The notes below the pieces were generated by a model. That model saw only the letters and a program-made list of their open reading frames with translations, was not told the DNA's origin and did no database searches. The translations under genes and the position numbers were made by a program. From Microvirga soli (GTDB lineage Bacteria; Pseudomonadota; Alphaproteobacteria; Rhizobiales; Beijerinckiaceae), in assembly GCF_016734765.1 (NCBI RefSeq), contig NZ_JAERQE010000010.1:90851-154850 (forward strand): a stretch of DNA of 64,000 bases. Reading direction: 5' to 3'. This document shows, in pieces, positions 1-7,316 of the stretch. Position 1 is the first letter of the stretch; each line of letters begins with the position of its first letter.

Positions 1-87
1 GCGCAGCACCCCCATCCGGTACAGCATGACGGCGAAGATGACGATCAGCGGCGTCGCCATCACCAAACCAACCTGGGCATCGCTCAT
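1..87 (-). CDS. N-terminal fragment of a membrane protein (cut by window edge)
   Basis: Only the first 29 codons are present. They begin with ATG at 87-85, preceded on the minus strand by AGGAG about nine bases upstream. The peptide starts MSDAQVGL and runs into one hydrophobic stretch ending in LYRMGVLR, so it is probably a membrane protein. The start resembles that of several small membrane subunits, but too little is visible to name a family. It is divergent from norE and shares the 134-bp intergenic region with it. Confidence 0.5.
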   Translation of the reverse strand, partial: MSDAQVGLVMATPLIVIFAVMLYRMGVLR

Positions 88-145
88 GTGACGGATCTCC
101 TGAATTCGTGTGGCCTCTCTATGGCCGAGAATGCGGGAGAGTTGT

Positions 146-159
146 TTGTGCCATCGCAA
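146..159 (+). promoter_or_regulatory. FNR/NnrR-type box upstream of norE
   Basis: TTGTGCCATCGCAA fits the TTG-N8-CAA pattern of the CRP/FNR superfamily (FNR, FixK, NnrR). Its centre is about 70 bp before the norE start. With activator binding near -41, transcription would start about 28 bp upstream of norE. The match is visible; the identity of the regulator is inferred. Confidence 0.5.
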
Positions 160-221
160 CGAAGAATGCGACAGCGAGCGGTAGGAGGCGTCATCGGCCA
201 ACTTGTTATCGTGGACAAGCA

Positions 222-788
222 ATGAACCTTGCGCAAGAAGATCGCTCCTGGGGCGCCCTCTCGGACCTGCCCGGACACCCGATGATGTGGGTGCTCATCC
301 TGACCGAAGTCGTGACCTTCGGGCTGCTCTTCCTGACGTTCGCCATCGCAGGAGCCGTTCACCATGATCTCTTCGCGGCGGGCCAGGCGCAACTCGACCC
401 AACTCTTGGTGGCATCAACACCCTTGTCCTGATCACCAGCGGCTGGCTCGCTGCCCTGGCGGTCGAGGCTCGGTCCGTCGGCCGCCGCGGTGCGGCGCGG
501 CTCCTTCTCGGAGGGGCCATGGCGTTGGGCATCGTCTTCATCGCCATTAAAATCACCGAGTACATTACGAAAGCCCAAGCAGGCATCGGCCTGGAGACTG
601 ACACCTTCTTCACGCTCTACTTCCTGCTGACCGGCTTCCACCTCCTTCATGTGCTGCTGGGCATCGTCATCCTCGTCGCCGTCACATTTTCGGACAGCCT
701 GGAGAACCTGAAGACCGGCACCGCCTTCTGGCACATGGTCGATCTGGTCTGGGTCGTCATGTACCCGCTTATTTACCTGATTGGATAG
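222..788 (+). CDS. norE: NorE, cytochrome c oxidase subunit III-like protein of the NO reductase cluster
   Basis: A 188-residue haem-copper oxidase subunit III family protein with about five membrane segments. The family signatures include HPMMWVLILTEVVTFGLLF near the start and TGFHLLHVLLGI in the second half. NorE is a non-catalytic accessory protein that supports NO reductase activity or assembly in denitrifiers. I chose the ATG at 222 because the family motif begins soon after it (MNLAQEDRSWG); the frame is open further upstream, but that extension is not hydrophobic. The gene precedes a subunit IV-like gene and norCBQD, which supports NorE over a true oxidase subunit. A TTG-N8-CAA box lies 63 bp upstream. 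Confidence 0.85.
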   Translation: MNLAQEDRSWGALSDLPGHPMMWVLILTEVVTFGLLFLTFAIAGAVHHDLFAAGQAQLDPTLGGINTLVLITSGWLAALAVEARSVGRRGAARLLLGGAMALGIVFIAIKITEYITKAQAGIGLETDTFFTLYFLLTGFHLLHVLLGIVILVAVTFSDSLENLKTGTAFWHMVDLVWVVMYPLIYLIG

Positions 789-792
789 CGCG

Positions 793-1068
793 ATGACACA
801 GACCGCCGCGCGCCAGGTCACTCGCGCCTGGGGCCTCCTTGTCCTGCTCACCCTTCTCAGCCTCGGCGCAGGCGGTTCCGGCTGGACTGGACTGGCGGCA
901 AACGCGCTGATCCTGACTGCCGCCTTCGCCAAGGGGCGCTGGATGCTGATGGACTTCCTCAAGCTCCGTCGCGTGCCGGCCGGTTGGCAGACCCTGTTTC
1001 TCTGCTGGCTTGGGCTGGTCACTGTCATCCCGTGGGCCGCCACCGCTCTGTCCTTGCTGCGCGGATAA
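793..1068 (+). CDS. norF: NorF-like small membrane protein (cytochrome oxidase subunit IV family)
   Basis: A 91-residue protein with three predicted membrane helices, starting four bases after the norE stop. Size, position and the central motif AKGRWMLMDFLKLR fit the prokaryotic subunit IV/NorF family, whose members sit beside norE and help NO reductase function. A TTG at 781 in the same frame would overlap norE; I prefer the ATG at 793. The assignment to NorF rests partly on context because the family is short and diverges quickly. Confidence 0.7.
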   Translation: MTQTAARQVTRAWGLLVLLTLLSLGAGGSGWTGLAANALILTAAFAKGRWMLMDFLKLRRVPAGWQTLFLCWLGLVTVIPWAATALSLLRG

Positions 1069-1088
1069 ACGACCTTTCGTTACGGGGC

Positions 1089-1102
1089 TTGCTCCAGAGC
1101 AA
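1089..1102 (+). promoter_or_regulatory. FNR/NnrR-type palindrome upstream of norC
   Basis: TTGCTCCAGAGCAA is a perfect TTGCT-N4-AGCAA palindrome in the 223-bp gap between norF and norC. It would give norCBQD its own promoter, with a leader of roughly 150 bases. A TTG-N8-CAA site with similar inner bases also precedes nirK. Confidence 0.55.
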
Positions 1103-1291
1103 AGAGCGGCGCTGCTGCTCCTGTCATCAGGGACGGGAGCGCACCATCCGGTGCCTGATGCAACCCAAGGCCCATCGGCATGTCCAGCACCGATCACTCG
1201 GCCATCCGTTCGCGGAGTCCGCCACCATTGGCATGCGCCTGCGGCGTGAGCCGCACCTGTTCTCCACTGCCACAACAGAAAGGATCGTGTG

Positions 1292-1744
1292 ATGGCTGAA
1301 GTCCTCACCAAATCGGCGGCGAGAAACGTGTTCTACGGGGGCTCGTTCTTCTTCTTCGCCATCTTCGTGGGCCTGACCGCCCACAGTCACTATTACATGA
1401 ACACCACGTCGACCGATGTGTCGACGCTGAATGCCTCCGTCGCCCGCGGCAAGCACGTGTGGGAGAAGCACTCCTGCATTAACTGCCACTCCATCCTCGG
1501 CGAGGGAGCCTACTTCGCCCCCGAGCTCGGCAACGTCTGGGTTCGCTATGGCGGCAAGGACGATCCGGCCGGCGCCCGCGAGACGCTCAAGGCCTGGATG
1601 GCCGCACAGCCGACCGGCATCGAAGGACGGCGGCAGATGCCGCAGTTCAACCTGACCGACCAGGAACTCAACGACCTCGCTGATTTCTTGGAATGGACCA
1701 GCCGCATCAAGACCCAGAACTGGCCGCCGAACAACGCCGGCTAA
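1292..1744 (+). CDS. norC: Nitric oxide reductase subunit C (membrane-bound cytochrome c)
   Basis: A 150-residue c-type cytochrome that passes electrons to NorB. An N-terminal anchor helix covers about residues 14-30. The haem motif CINCH is at 62-66 (Cys62, Cys65, His66), and Met116 in RRQMPQF is the likely distal ligand. The length matches NorC. I chose the ATG at 1292, with GAAAGGA just upstream, over the GTG one codon earlier. It is followed 14 bases later by norB, the invariable order in cNOR operons. Confidence 0.95.
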   Translation: MAEVLTKSAARNVFYGGSFFFFAIFVGLTAHSHYYMNTTSTDVSTLNASVARGKHVWEKHSCINCHSILGEGAYFAPELGNVWVRYGGKDDPAGARETLKAWMAAQPTGIEGRRQMPQFNLTDQELNDLADFLEWTSRIKTQNWPPNNAG

Positions 1745-1758
1745 GGGGGACCGATATC

Positions 1759-3105
1759 ATGAAATACCAAACGCAAAAGGTGGCCCTGCTCTACTTCTAT
1801 GGAGCCCTGGCCCTGTTCATCGCCCAGGTCCTGTTCGGCGTTCTCGCCGGCACGATCTATGTCCTGCCCAATACGCTCTCCGAACTGCTGCCGTTCAACG
1901 TCGTCAGGATGATCCACACCAACGCGCTGATTGTGTGGCTGCTGATCGGCTTCATGGGAGCAACCTACTACCTGGTTCCGGAAGAAACCGAGACCGAGCT
2001 CTTCAGCCCGCTTCTCGCGAAGATCCAATTCTGGATGTTTTTCGGCGCGGCCGGCGTCGCGGTGGTGGGATACCTGTTCAAGATCCACGAAGGTCGCGAA
2101 TTCCTCGAACAGCCTTTCATCATCAAGGTCGGCATTGTCGTCGTCTGCCTGATGTTCCTGTTCAACATCACCATGACGGCTCTTAAAGGGCGCAAGACCG
2201 TCGTCACCAATATCCTGCTCTTCGGGTTGTGGGGCGTGGCGATCTTCTTCCTGTTCGCCTTTTACAACCCGATCAACCTTGCGGTCGACAAGATGTACTG
2301 GTGGTACATCGTGCATCTCTGGGTCGAGGGCGTGTGGGAGCTGATCATGGCCTCCGTGCTCGCCTTCCTGATGATCAAGCTCAACGGCATCGACCGCGAG
2401 GTGGTGGAGAAGTGGCTTTATGTCATCGTTGGCATGGCCCTGTTCTCCGGCATTCTCGGCACGGGCCACCACTTCTACTGGATCGGCGCGCCCGGCTACT
2501 GGCAGTGGATCGGCTCGCTGTTCTCCACCCTTGAAGTCGCGCCCTTCTTCACCATGGTCGTGTTCACCTTCCAGATGACCTGGAAGGCCGGCCGCAAGCA
2601 CCCGAACCGCGCGGCCCTGCTGTGGTCGATCGGCTGCTCGGTGATGGCGTTCTTTGGCGCTGGTGTCTGGGGTTTCCTGCACACCCTGTCCTCGGTGAAC
2701 TACTACACCCATGGCACGCAGGTGACCGCTGCTCACGGGCACCTCGCCTTCTTCGGCGCCTATGTGATGCTCAACCTCGCCGTCATGGCCTACGCCATGC
2801 CGCAGATCCTCGGTCGCGCTCCGTACAACCAGATGCTCAGCATCGTCAGCTTCTGGATCATGTGCACGGCCATGTCGGTGATGACCTTCGCGCTCACCTT
2901 CGCGGGCGTCATCCAGGTCCACCTGCAACGCGTGCTCGGGCAGTCGTACATGGACGTCCAGGACCAGCTCGCCCTGTTCTACTGGATTCGCCTCGGCTCG
3001 GGCGTGTTCGTGCTGATCTCGGCGCTGATGTTCGTCTACGCGGTGTTCGTCCCCGGACGCGAGAAGTCCCCGCGGCTGGTGCAGGGCCTGCAGCCCGCCG
3101 AATGA
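1759..3105 (+). CDS. norB: Nitric oxide reductase subunit B (catalytic)
   Basis: A 448-residue, 12-helix membrane protein that reduces 2 NO to N2O at a haem b3/FeB centre. The metal ligands expected for cNOR are all visible. They are His53 and His328 for haem b, His326 for haem b3, and His186, His237 and His238 for FeB. The cNOR glutamates Glu190, Glu194 and Glu259 are also present. The ATG at 1759 has AAGGGGGA upstream; a longer open frame overlapping norC is not needed. Because NorC precedes it and there is no quinol-oxidising N-terminal extension, this is cNOR rather than qNOR. Confidence 0.96.
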   Translation: MKYQTQKVALLYFYGALALFIAQVLFGVLAGTIYVLPNTLSELLPFNVVRMIHTNALIVWLLIGFMGATYYLVPEETETELFSPLLAKIQFWMFFGAAGVAVVGYLFKIHEGREFLEQPFIIKVGIVVVCLMFLFNITMTALKGRKTVVTNILLFGLWGVAIFFLFAFYNPINLAVDKMYWWYIVHLWVEGVWELIMASVLAFLMIKLNGIDREVVEKWLYVIVGMALFSGILGTGHHFYWIGAPGYWQWIGSLFSTLEVAPFFTMVVFTFQMTWKAGRKHPNRAALLWSIGCSVMAFFGAGVWGFLHTLSSVNYYTHGTQVTAAHGHLAFFGAYVMLNLAVMAYAMPQILGRAPYNQMLSIVSFWIMCTAMSVMTFALTFAGVIQVHLQRVLGQSYMDVQDQLALFYWIRLGSGVFVLISALMFVYAVFVPGREKSPRLVQGLQPAE

Positions 3106-3110
3106 GCATA

Positions 3111-3140
3111 GACGGGGCGGCCCCGAACGGCCGCCCCGTC
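3111..3140 (+). other. Strong hairpin between norB and norQ
   Basis: A perfect 12-bp GC stem (GACGGGGCGGCC with GGCCGCCCCGTC) and a six-base loop start six bases after the norB stop. There is no T-run, so it is more likely an mRNA stabiliser or partial attenuator than a full terminator. It would favour high norCB and lower norQD expression. Confidence 0.6.
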
Positions 3141-3169
3141 CTCCCCATTGCACCCAAAGGATTTGACCG

Positions 3170-3982
3170 ATGAAACCCCTCCTGCAAGCGGTTCCCGAAC
3201 CTGTGGTCGAACTGCCCTACTACGTTCCGGCCGGAAATGAGTGCTCCCTGTTCGAGCTCGCCTGGAGCAAGCGCCTGCCGCTGCTCCTGAAGGGTCCGAC
3301 CGGCTGCGGCAAGACCCGCTTCGTCGCCCACATGGCATCAAAGCTCGGGCTGCCGCTTCATACCGTCTCCTGCCATGACGATCTCACCGCCGCCGACCTT
3401 ACCGGCCGCTACCTGCTCAAGGGCGGCGACACGGTGTGGGCGGACGGCCCCCTCACCCGCGCCGTGCGCGAGGGCGGCATCTGCTATCTCGATGAGATCG
3501 TGGAGGCGCGCAAGGACGTGACCGTGGTGCTGCACCCGCTCACCGACGACCGCCGCATCCTGCCGCTCGACCGTACGGGCGAGGAGCTGCAGGCGCCGGA
3601 CTCCTTCATGCTGGTCGTGTCCTACAACCCGGGCTACCAGACCCTGCTCAAGTCTCTGAAGCCCTCGACGCGCCAACGCTTCGTGGCCATCGAATTCGCC
3701 TTTCTGCCCTTCGACCACGAGATCGCCGTCGTCGCCTCGGAAAGCGGCCTGTCCGCGGAGCGGGTGCGTCCCCTTCTGCTGCTGGCCCGCCGCCTGCGCG
3801 CGCTCAAAGGGCAGGATTTGGAGGAAGGTGTGTCCACACGCCTGTTGGTCTACTGCGCGTCCCTCATTGCGGCGGGTGTCCCGGCGGAAGAAGCCGTGCT
3901 CGCCACCATGATCGAGCCGTTGACTGACGACCTCGACGTCAAGCAAGCCCTGACCGAGGTAGCCTGCGCTACGCTCGCCTGA
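3170..3982 (+). CDS. norQ: NorQ, MoxR-type AAA+ ATPase for NO reductase activation
   Basis: A 270-residue AAA+ ATPase. Walker A is GPTGCGKT at residues 42-49, Walker B is in ICYLDEIVEARKD, and a sensor-type stretch VVSYNPGYQ follows. NorQ and NorD are the CbbQ/CbbO-type chaperone pair; NorQ/NorD are needed to mature cNOR, probably for FeB insertion. The gene follows norB after a hairpin and is 14 bases from norD. Length and motifs match the family with no visible defect. Confidence 0.93.
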   Translation: MKPLLQAVPEPVVELPYYVPAGNECSLFELAWSKRLPLLLKGPTGCGKTRFVAHMASKLGLPLHTVSCHDDLTAADLTGRYLLKGGDTVWADGPLTRAVREGGICYLDEIVEARKDVTVVLHPLTDDRRILPLDRTGEELQAPDSFMLVVSYNPGYQTLLKSLKPSTRQRFVAIEFAFLPFDHEIAVVASESGLSAERVRPLLLLARRLRALKGQDLEEGVSTRLLVYCASLIAAGVPAEEAVLATMIEPLTDDLDVKQALTEVACATLA

Positions 3983-3996
3983 TCCGGAGACACGCC

Positions 3997-5910
3997 ATGC
4001 TCGACTTCCTGGAACTTGAGGAAACCGTCGGCCAGTTCTGGCACCGGCTTGTCGGCCGCGCGGCGACCTACCCACGCTACCCCGAGCTTGGCGTCTCCCT
4101 TGATGAGGTCCGCGGATATCTCGCCGTATTCTTCCGCGGCCTTGGCGGCGAGCCCGGGGTGCAGCTCGCGGGCACCGCCGCGCGCGCCTCGTCCCACCGC
4201 CTGAACTTTCTTCAGCGGCTCGGGGTCACCGAGGAGCGGGTGGAGCAGCCCGGACGGGACGCGGCCACCCTGTTCCTGCCGCCGCGGATCGAGCTGTTCC
4301 CATCAAGCGTGCTCAACCGCTCGCTCTACCTGTGGCTGGCGGCCTATTTTGCCCATGTGCCGACAAGCGCGATCACCGAAGCCGATCCGCTGCGCCGAGA
4401 TCTTCTGGTGCTCCGGCGGGTGCAGGCGACGGTCGCCGCGGTCCTGGCGGAGTGCCCCGGGCTGACACAACAGTACAAGGAGCTCTGCACCGCCATGCGC
4501 GAGGCGCGGCCGCGGCGCCCCCTGCCGGCCGCGGAAAGCAGGATCGAGCAGATCGTGCTCTCGCTCCTTGGGGATGACGGTGCAACGCCGCCTGCCCTTT
4601 TGGACACGGTGGCCGGCGACGCGGCCCTGCCGCGCCAAGCCCCTGCCGGCTATCAGCCCTTCCTGCCTGTCCCGCTCTGGGGCGACACCTGGGCCCGCGA
4701 AGCCGGAGCAGCCAGCCGCAACAGCGACGAGCCTGCCGGTCCAAGCGACCTCGCGGCGTCTGATACACGCAAGCGCTTTGCCGCGCGGCGTGAAGCGGAT
4801 CAGGCCCAGCGCAGCGACCCGTTCATCCTGAACCGCTTCGAGAAGATCCTGGCGATGGCGGAGATGGTCAATGTCAACCGGCCCTCTGACGATGATGAGG
4901 ACGAGAACGCCGAAAAGGCTCTGGACGAGATGGAGGAGATCCCGCTCTCCAAGCACAAGGGCAAGCCGGCGACCAAGCTCAAGTTCGACCTCGACCTGCC
5001 GCCCGAGGCCGTAGATACGACGAGCCTGACGGCCGATCTGGCCTATCCGGAATGGGACTACACCCGCAAAGCCTATCTGCCGAACCACTGCCGCGTGTTG
5101 GCAGCCCCTGCCTCCGAACAGGGCGAGGCCTGGGAGGCGGATGACGAGGCCCGCCGGATGATCCGGCGCGTGCGCCGCCAGTTCGAGGCGCTCAGGCCAA
5201 AGCACGAGATCCTGCGGGCGCAGCCGGACGGCGAAGAGCTCGACATCGATGCGCTGGTGCGCGCCCGCAGCGATCTGCTGTCCGGCGGCTCTGGCACGGA
5301 GCGTGTCCACCTCGCCAGCAAGCGCCAGGCTCATGATCTCGCCGTGACGCTGTTGGTCGATGTGTCGCTCTCCACCGATGCCTGGATTGACAACAGGCGC
5401 GTGCTCGACGTGGAAAAGGAGGCACTGATGGTGCTGGCGCATGGAATGGCTGCCTGTGGCGACTCGCACTCCATCCTGACCTTCACCTCGCGGCGGCGCT
5501 CCTGGGTGCGGGTGGAGACCGTGAAGGACTTCGACGAGCCCATGAGCCAGAATGTGGCACGACGCATCTCGGCGCTGAAGCCCGGCTACTACACCCGCAT
5601 CGGGGCAGGTATCCGCCACGCCACGGCGAAACTCGCGGAGCGTCCAAACCGGCAGAAGCTGCTGCTGGTGCTCACCGACGGCAAGCCGAACGACATCGAT
5701 TATTATGAGGGCCGCTTCGGCATCGAGGACACGCGCAAGGCCGTCATGGAGGCGCGCCGCGCCGGCGTCACCGTGTTCGGCGTGACGGTGGACCGTGAGG
5801 CGCAGTCCTATTTCCCGACTCTCTTCGGGCGTGGCGGCTATGCCATTGTCGGCCAGGTGGCGAAGCTCCCCTCCGCCCTGCCGTCGATCTACCGGCACCT
5901 GGTCCAGTAG
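3997..5910 (+). CDS. norD: NorD, VWA-domain partner of NorQ
   Basis: A 637-residue cytoplasmic protein. The C-terminal third is a von Willebrand A domain whose MIDAS residues are seen as DVSLS at about 455-459 and LTDGKP at about 559-564. The middle is acidic and charged (a D/E-rich run near residues 290-305), as in other NorD/CbbO proteins. Together with NorQ it forms the ATPase complex that activates NO reductase. The ATG at 3997 is preceded by CGGAGA. The last three codons and the stop lie in the first copy of a 13-bp direct repeat (5900-5925), so the exact C-terminus may have moved recently. Confidence 0.92.
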   Translation: MLDFLELEETVGQFWHRLVGRAATYPRYPELGVSLDEVRGYLAVFFRGLGGEPGVQLAGTAARASSHRLNFLQRLGVTEERVEQPGRDAATLFLPPRIELFPSSVLNRSLYLWLAAYFAHVPTSAITEADPLRRDLLVLRRVQATVAAVLAECPGLTQQYKELCTAMREARPRRPLPAAESRIEQIVLSLLGDDGATPPALLDTVAGDAALPRQAPAGYQPFLPVPLWGDTWAREAGAASRNSDEPAGPSDLAASDTRKRFAARREADQAQRSDPFILNRFEKILAMAEMVNVNRPSDDDEDENAEKALDEMEEIPLSKHKGKPATKLKFDLDLPPEAVDTTSLTADLAYPEWDYTRKAYLPNHCRVLAAPASEQGEAWEADDEARRMIRRVRRQFEALRPKHEILRAQPDGEELDIDALVRARSDLLSGGSGTERVHLASKRQAHDLAVTLLVDVSLSTDAWIDNRRVLDVEKEALMVLAHGMAACGDSHSILTFTSRRRSWVRVETVKDFDEPMSQNVARRISALKPGYYTRIGAGIRHATAKLAERPNRQKLLLVLTDGKPNDIDYYEGRFGIEDTRKAVMEARRAGVTVFGVTVDREAQSYFPTLFGRGGYAIVGQVAKLPSALPSIYRHLVQ

Positions 5911-5925
5911 AATGGTCCAGTAGAA
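5900..5925 (+). repeat. 13-bp tandem duplication at the norD stop
   Basis: TGGTCCAGTAGAA occurs twice back to back. The first copy holds the last norD codons and its TAG stop. This is a simple slippage-type duplication and the second copy is untranslated. Confidence 0.8.
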
Positions 5926-5950
5926 AGCGGAAGCACCAGCGAACCTAGCC

Positions 5951-6394
5951 TCAGCCGCGATCGCCGTCTCCAGCAGCGCGGCTGGGCAGATGCAGGGCTT
6001 TCGGGCCAATGTTGAGGCCGATCTGCAGGCTGTCGGCGATGCGGTGTGCGCGGTCGATGAAGAATTGCGCAACATCAGGCTCGCAGACCTCACGAGCCGT
6101 TGCCTCGAATAGGGCAAGCCAGCGCTCAAAGTGCCCCTCCAACAGGGCCATGCCCCTGTGGGCCACCTGCGGTTTGCCCTGATACCGCCCTGTCCGCAGG
6201 GCGATGGACGACCAGAAGTCGACCATGATCGCCAGATGCTCGCTCCAGCGGTGTGACAGGGCCTGGCGAAAAATCGGCCCTAATTCCTCATCCTGCAGAA
6301 CCCGGTCGTAGAAGGTCTCGACCAAATGCCGGATCATGTCCTCTGTCACGCCCTTTGCCGGCTCGATCAGGGGAATCGCGGTAGTTGAACTCAT
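5951..6394 (-). CDS. Group III truncated haemoglobin
   Basis: A 147-residue globin-like protein. The truncated-globin pattern includes LVETFYDRVLQDEELGPIF near residues 24-42, FWSSIALRTGRYQGKP in the middle, and HFERWLALF carrying the likely proximal His. This matches the trHbIII (CtrHb-type) group, members of which can bind NO/O2. I chose the ATG at 6394 with GAGGGG upstream; an earlier in-frame start at 6451 would run through the regulator's promoter. It is divergent from an NsrR-like gene with a shared NsrR-type palindrome, so it is probably an NO-responsive detoxification or buffering protein. Confidence 0.85.
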   Translation of the reverse strand: MSSTTAIPLIEPAKGVTEDMIRHLVETFYDRVLQDEELGPIFRQALSHRWSEHLAIMVDFWSSIALRTGRYQGKPQVAHRGMALLEGHFERWLALFEATAREVCEPDVAQFFIDRAHRIADSLQIGLNIGPKALHLPSRAAGDGDRG

Positions 6395-6436
6395 GCCAAA
6401 AGACCCCTCACGAATTCCTCTTTGCTTAGACGCAAA

Positions 6437-6460
6437 AAGATGTATTTTCAATGCATGTTT
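6437..6460 (+). promoter_or_regulatory. NsrR-type operator between the haemoglobin and the Rrf2 regulator
   Basis: The core ATGTATT-TTC-AATGCAT (6440-6456) is an inverted repeat with one mismatch. With its flanks (AAG before, GTT after) it closely resembles the known NsrR consensus, AAGATGCATTT and its mirror. It ends 11 bases before the regulator start and lies about 43 bases from the haemoglobin start. That position could repress both divergent genes. Confidence 0.65.
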
Positions 6461-6471
6461 GAGGAGTTCTA

Positions 6472-6939
6472 ATGAGGCTGACGTCCCACACCGACTTTGC
6501 GCTGCGCCTGCTGATGAGCCTCGCGGTCGTGGAGGAGCGTCTTGTCACCATCGAGGAGCTTGCCACGCGGCACGGGCTGTCGCGCAACCACCTGATGAAG
6601 GTGGCGCAGACCCTGGTCAGCCTCGGCTACGTGACGGGCGTGCGCGGACGGACCGGTGGCCTGAAGCTCGCCCGGCCTGCCGCCAGCATCCGCATGGGAG
6701 AGGTCGTTCGCGCCCTGGAGGACGACACCGCCTTGGTGGAGTGCCTGGGCGATGGTCCAACCACCTGCATCCTGAGCGGCGCCTGCTTGCTCACCCACAC
6801 GATGGGTCGAGCGAGGGAAGCCTTCTTCGCCTCGCTCGACGAGGTGACGCTGGCTGACCTCGTTGCCCCGCGCATCCTGCTGCGCCAGCGCCTTGGGGTG
6901 AGTGAAAGAACTCAACACGGCATCGCCGCCATTGCTTGA
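6472..6939 (+). CDS. nsrR: NsrR-like Rrf2 family transcriptional regulator
   Basis: A 155-residue Rrf2 protein with an N-terminal winged helix (MRLTSHTDFALRLLMSLA, then LATRHGLSRNHLMKV as recognition helix) and three cysteines, Cys91, Cys99 and Cys105. The C-X7-C-X5-C spacing fits the Fe-S binding loop of alphaproteobacterial NsrR, an NO sensor. GAGGAG precedes the ATG. An NsrR-like palindrome overlaps its promoter region, and the divergent gene is a haemoglobin. RirA and IscR are also Rrf2 proteins, but the denitrification setting and the operator favour NsrR. Confidence 0.8.
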   Translation: MRLTSHTDFALRLLMSLAVVEERLVTIEELATRHGLSRNHLMKVAQTLVSLGYVTGVRGRTGGLKLARPAASIRMGEVVRALEDDTALVECLGDGPTTCILSGACLLTHTMGRAREAFFASLDEVTLADLVAPRILLRQRLGVSERTQHGIAAIA

Positions 6940-6972
6940 GATCAACGTTCAAAACGGAAGGAGACAACAGTC

Positions 6973-7212
6973 ATGCCGATGAAAACCCTTTTGACCACTC
7001 TGCTCCTTGTCGCGGCCGGGCCCGCCTCCGCCGAGTGCGTCTACAGAAATGCCTATAACCATCTGACCAACGAATACGTCACCGTTCCGGTCTCCTGCCC
7101 TCCCGTGAAGGCAAGCCAGACGCCCAAGTACCGCAGCTGGTATGAGTGCCCGGTTCACGAAGAGCGGAATGCCAAGACCGGGGACGTCTATCAGGTGCGG
7201 TCCTGCGCATGA
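6973..7212 (+). CDS. Small exported cysteine-containing protein
   Basis: A 79-residue protein with a clear Sec signal peptide (MKTLLTTLLLVAAGPASA) and a mature part of about 58 residues with four cysteines, including the C-terminal RSCA. GGAAGGAGA precedes the start. ATG codons at 6973 and 6979 are both possible. I do not recognise the family. It follows the NsrR-like gene by 33 bases and may be cotranscribed. The even number of cysteines suggests two disulphides in the periplasm. Confidence 0.6.
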   Translation: MPMKTLLTTLLLVAAGPASAECVYRNAYNHLTNEYVTVPVSCPPVKASQTPKYRSWYECPVHEERNAKTGDVYQVRSCA

Positions 7213-7261
7213 CGAACCCGTCAGTGGCGGCTTGAGGGTCGTCACCGACAGGAACGAAACA

Positions 7262-7309
7262 AACGAGCCCACAGGAGCCGGGCCGAGGTTCGGCTCCTGT
7301 GGGCTCGTT
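7262..7309 (-). terminator. Terminator hairpin after hemN
   Basis: A perfect 19-bp stem (AACGAGCCCACAGGAGCCG and its complement) with a 10-base loop lies between the convergent small exported gene and hemN. On the minus strand it is followed by TGTTTCG, giving a short U-rich tail. It mainly serves hemN but may stop both transcripts. Confidence 0.75.
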
Positions 7310-7316
7310 GCTGCCA

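Noticed and set aside
1741..3153. 470-codon minus-strand frame opposite norB
   Set aside because: It is rich in His, Glu, Asp and Arg with no hydrophobic core or family motif. It is the antisense shadow of norB caused by high GC at third positions.
4303..6129. 608-codon minus-strand frame opposite norD
   Set aside because: It is the complement of the well-supported norD gene, with no ribosome site or recognisable domain, and it runs into the globin gene.
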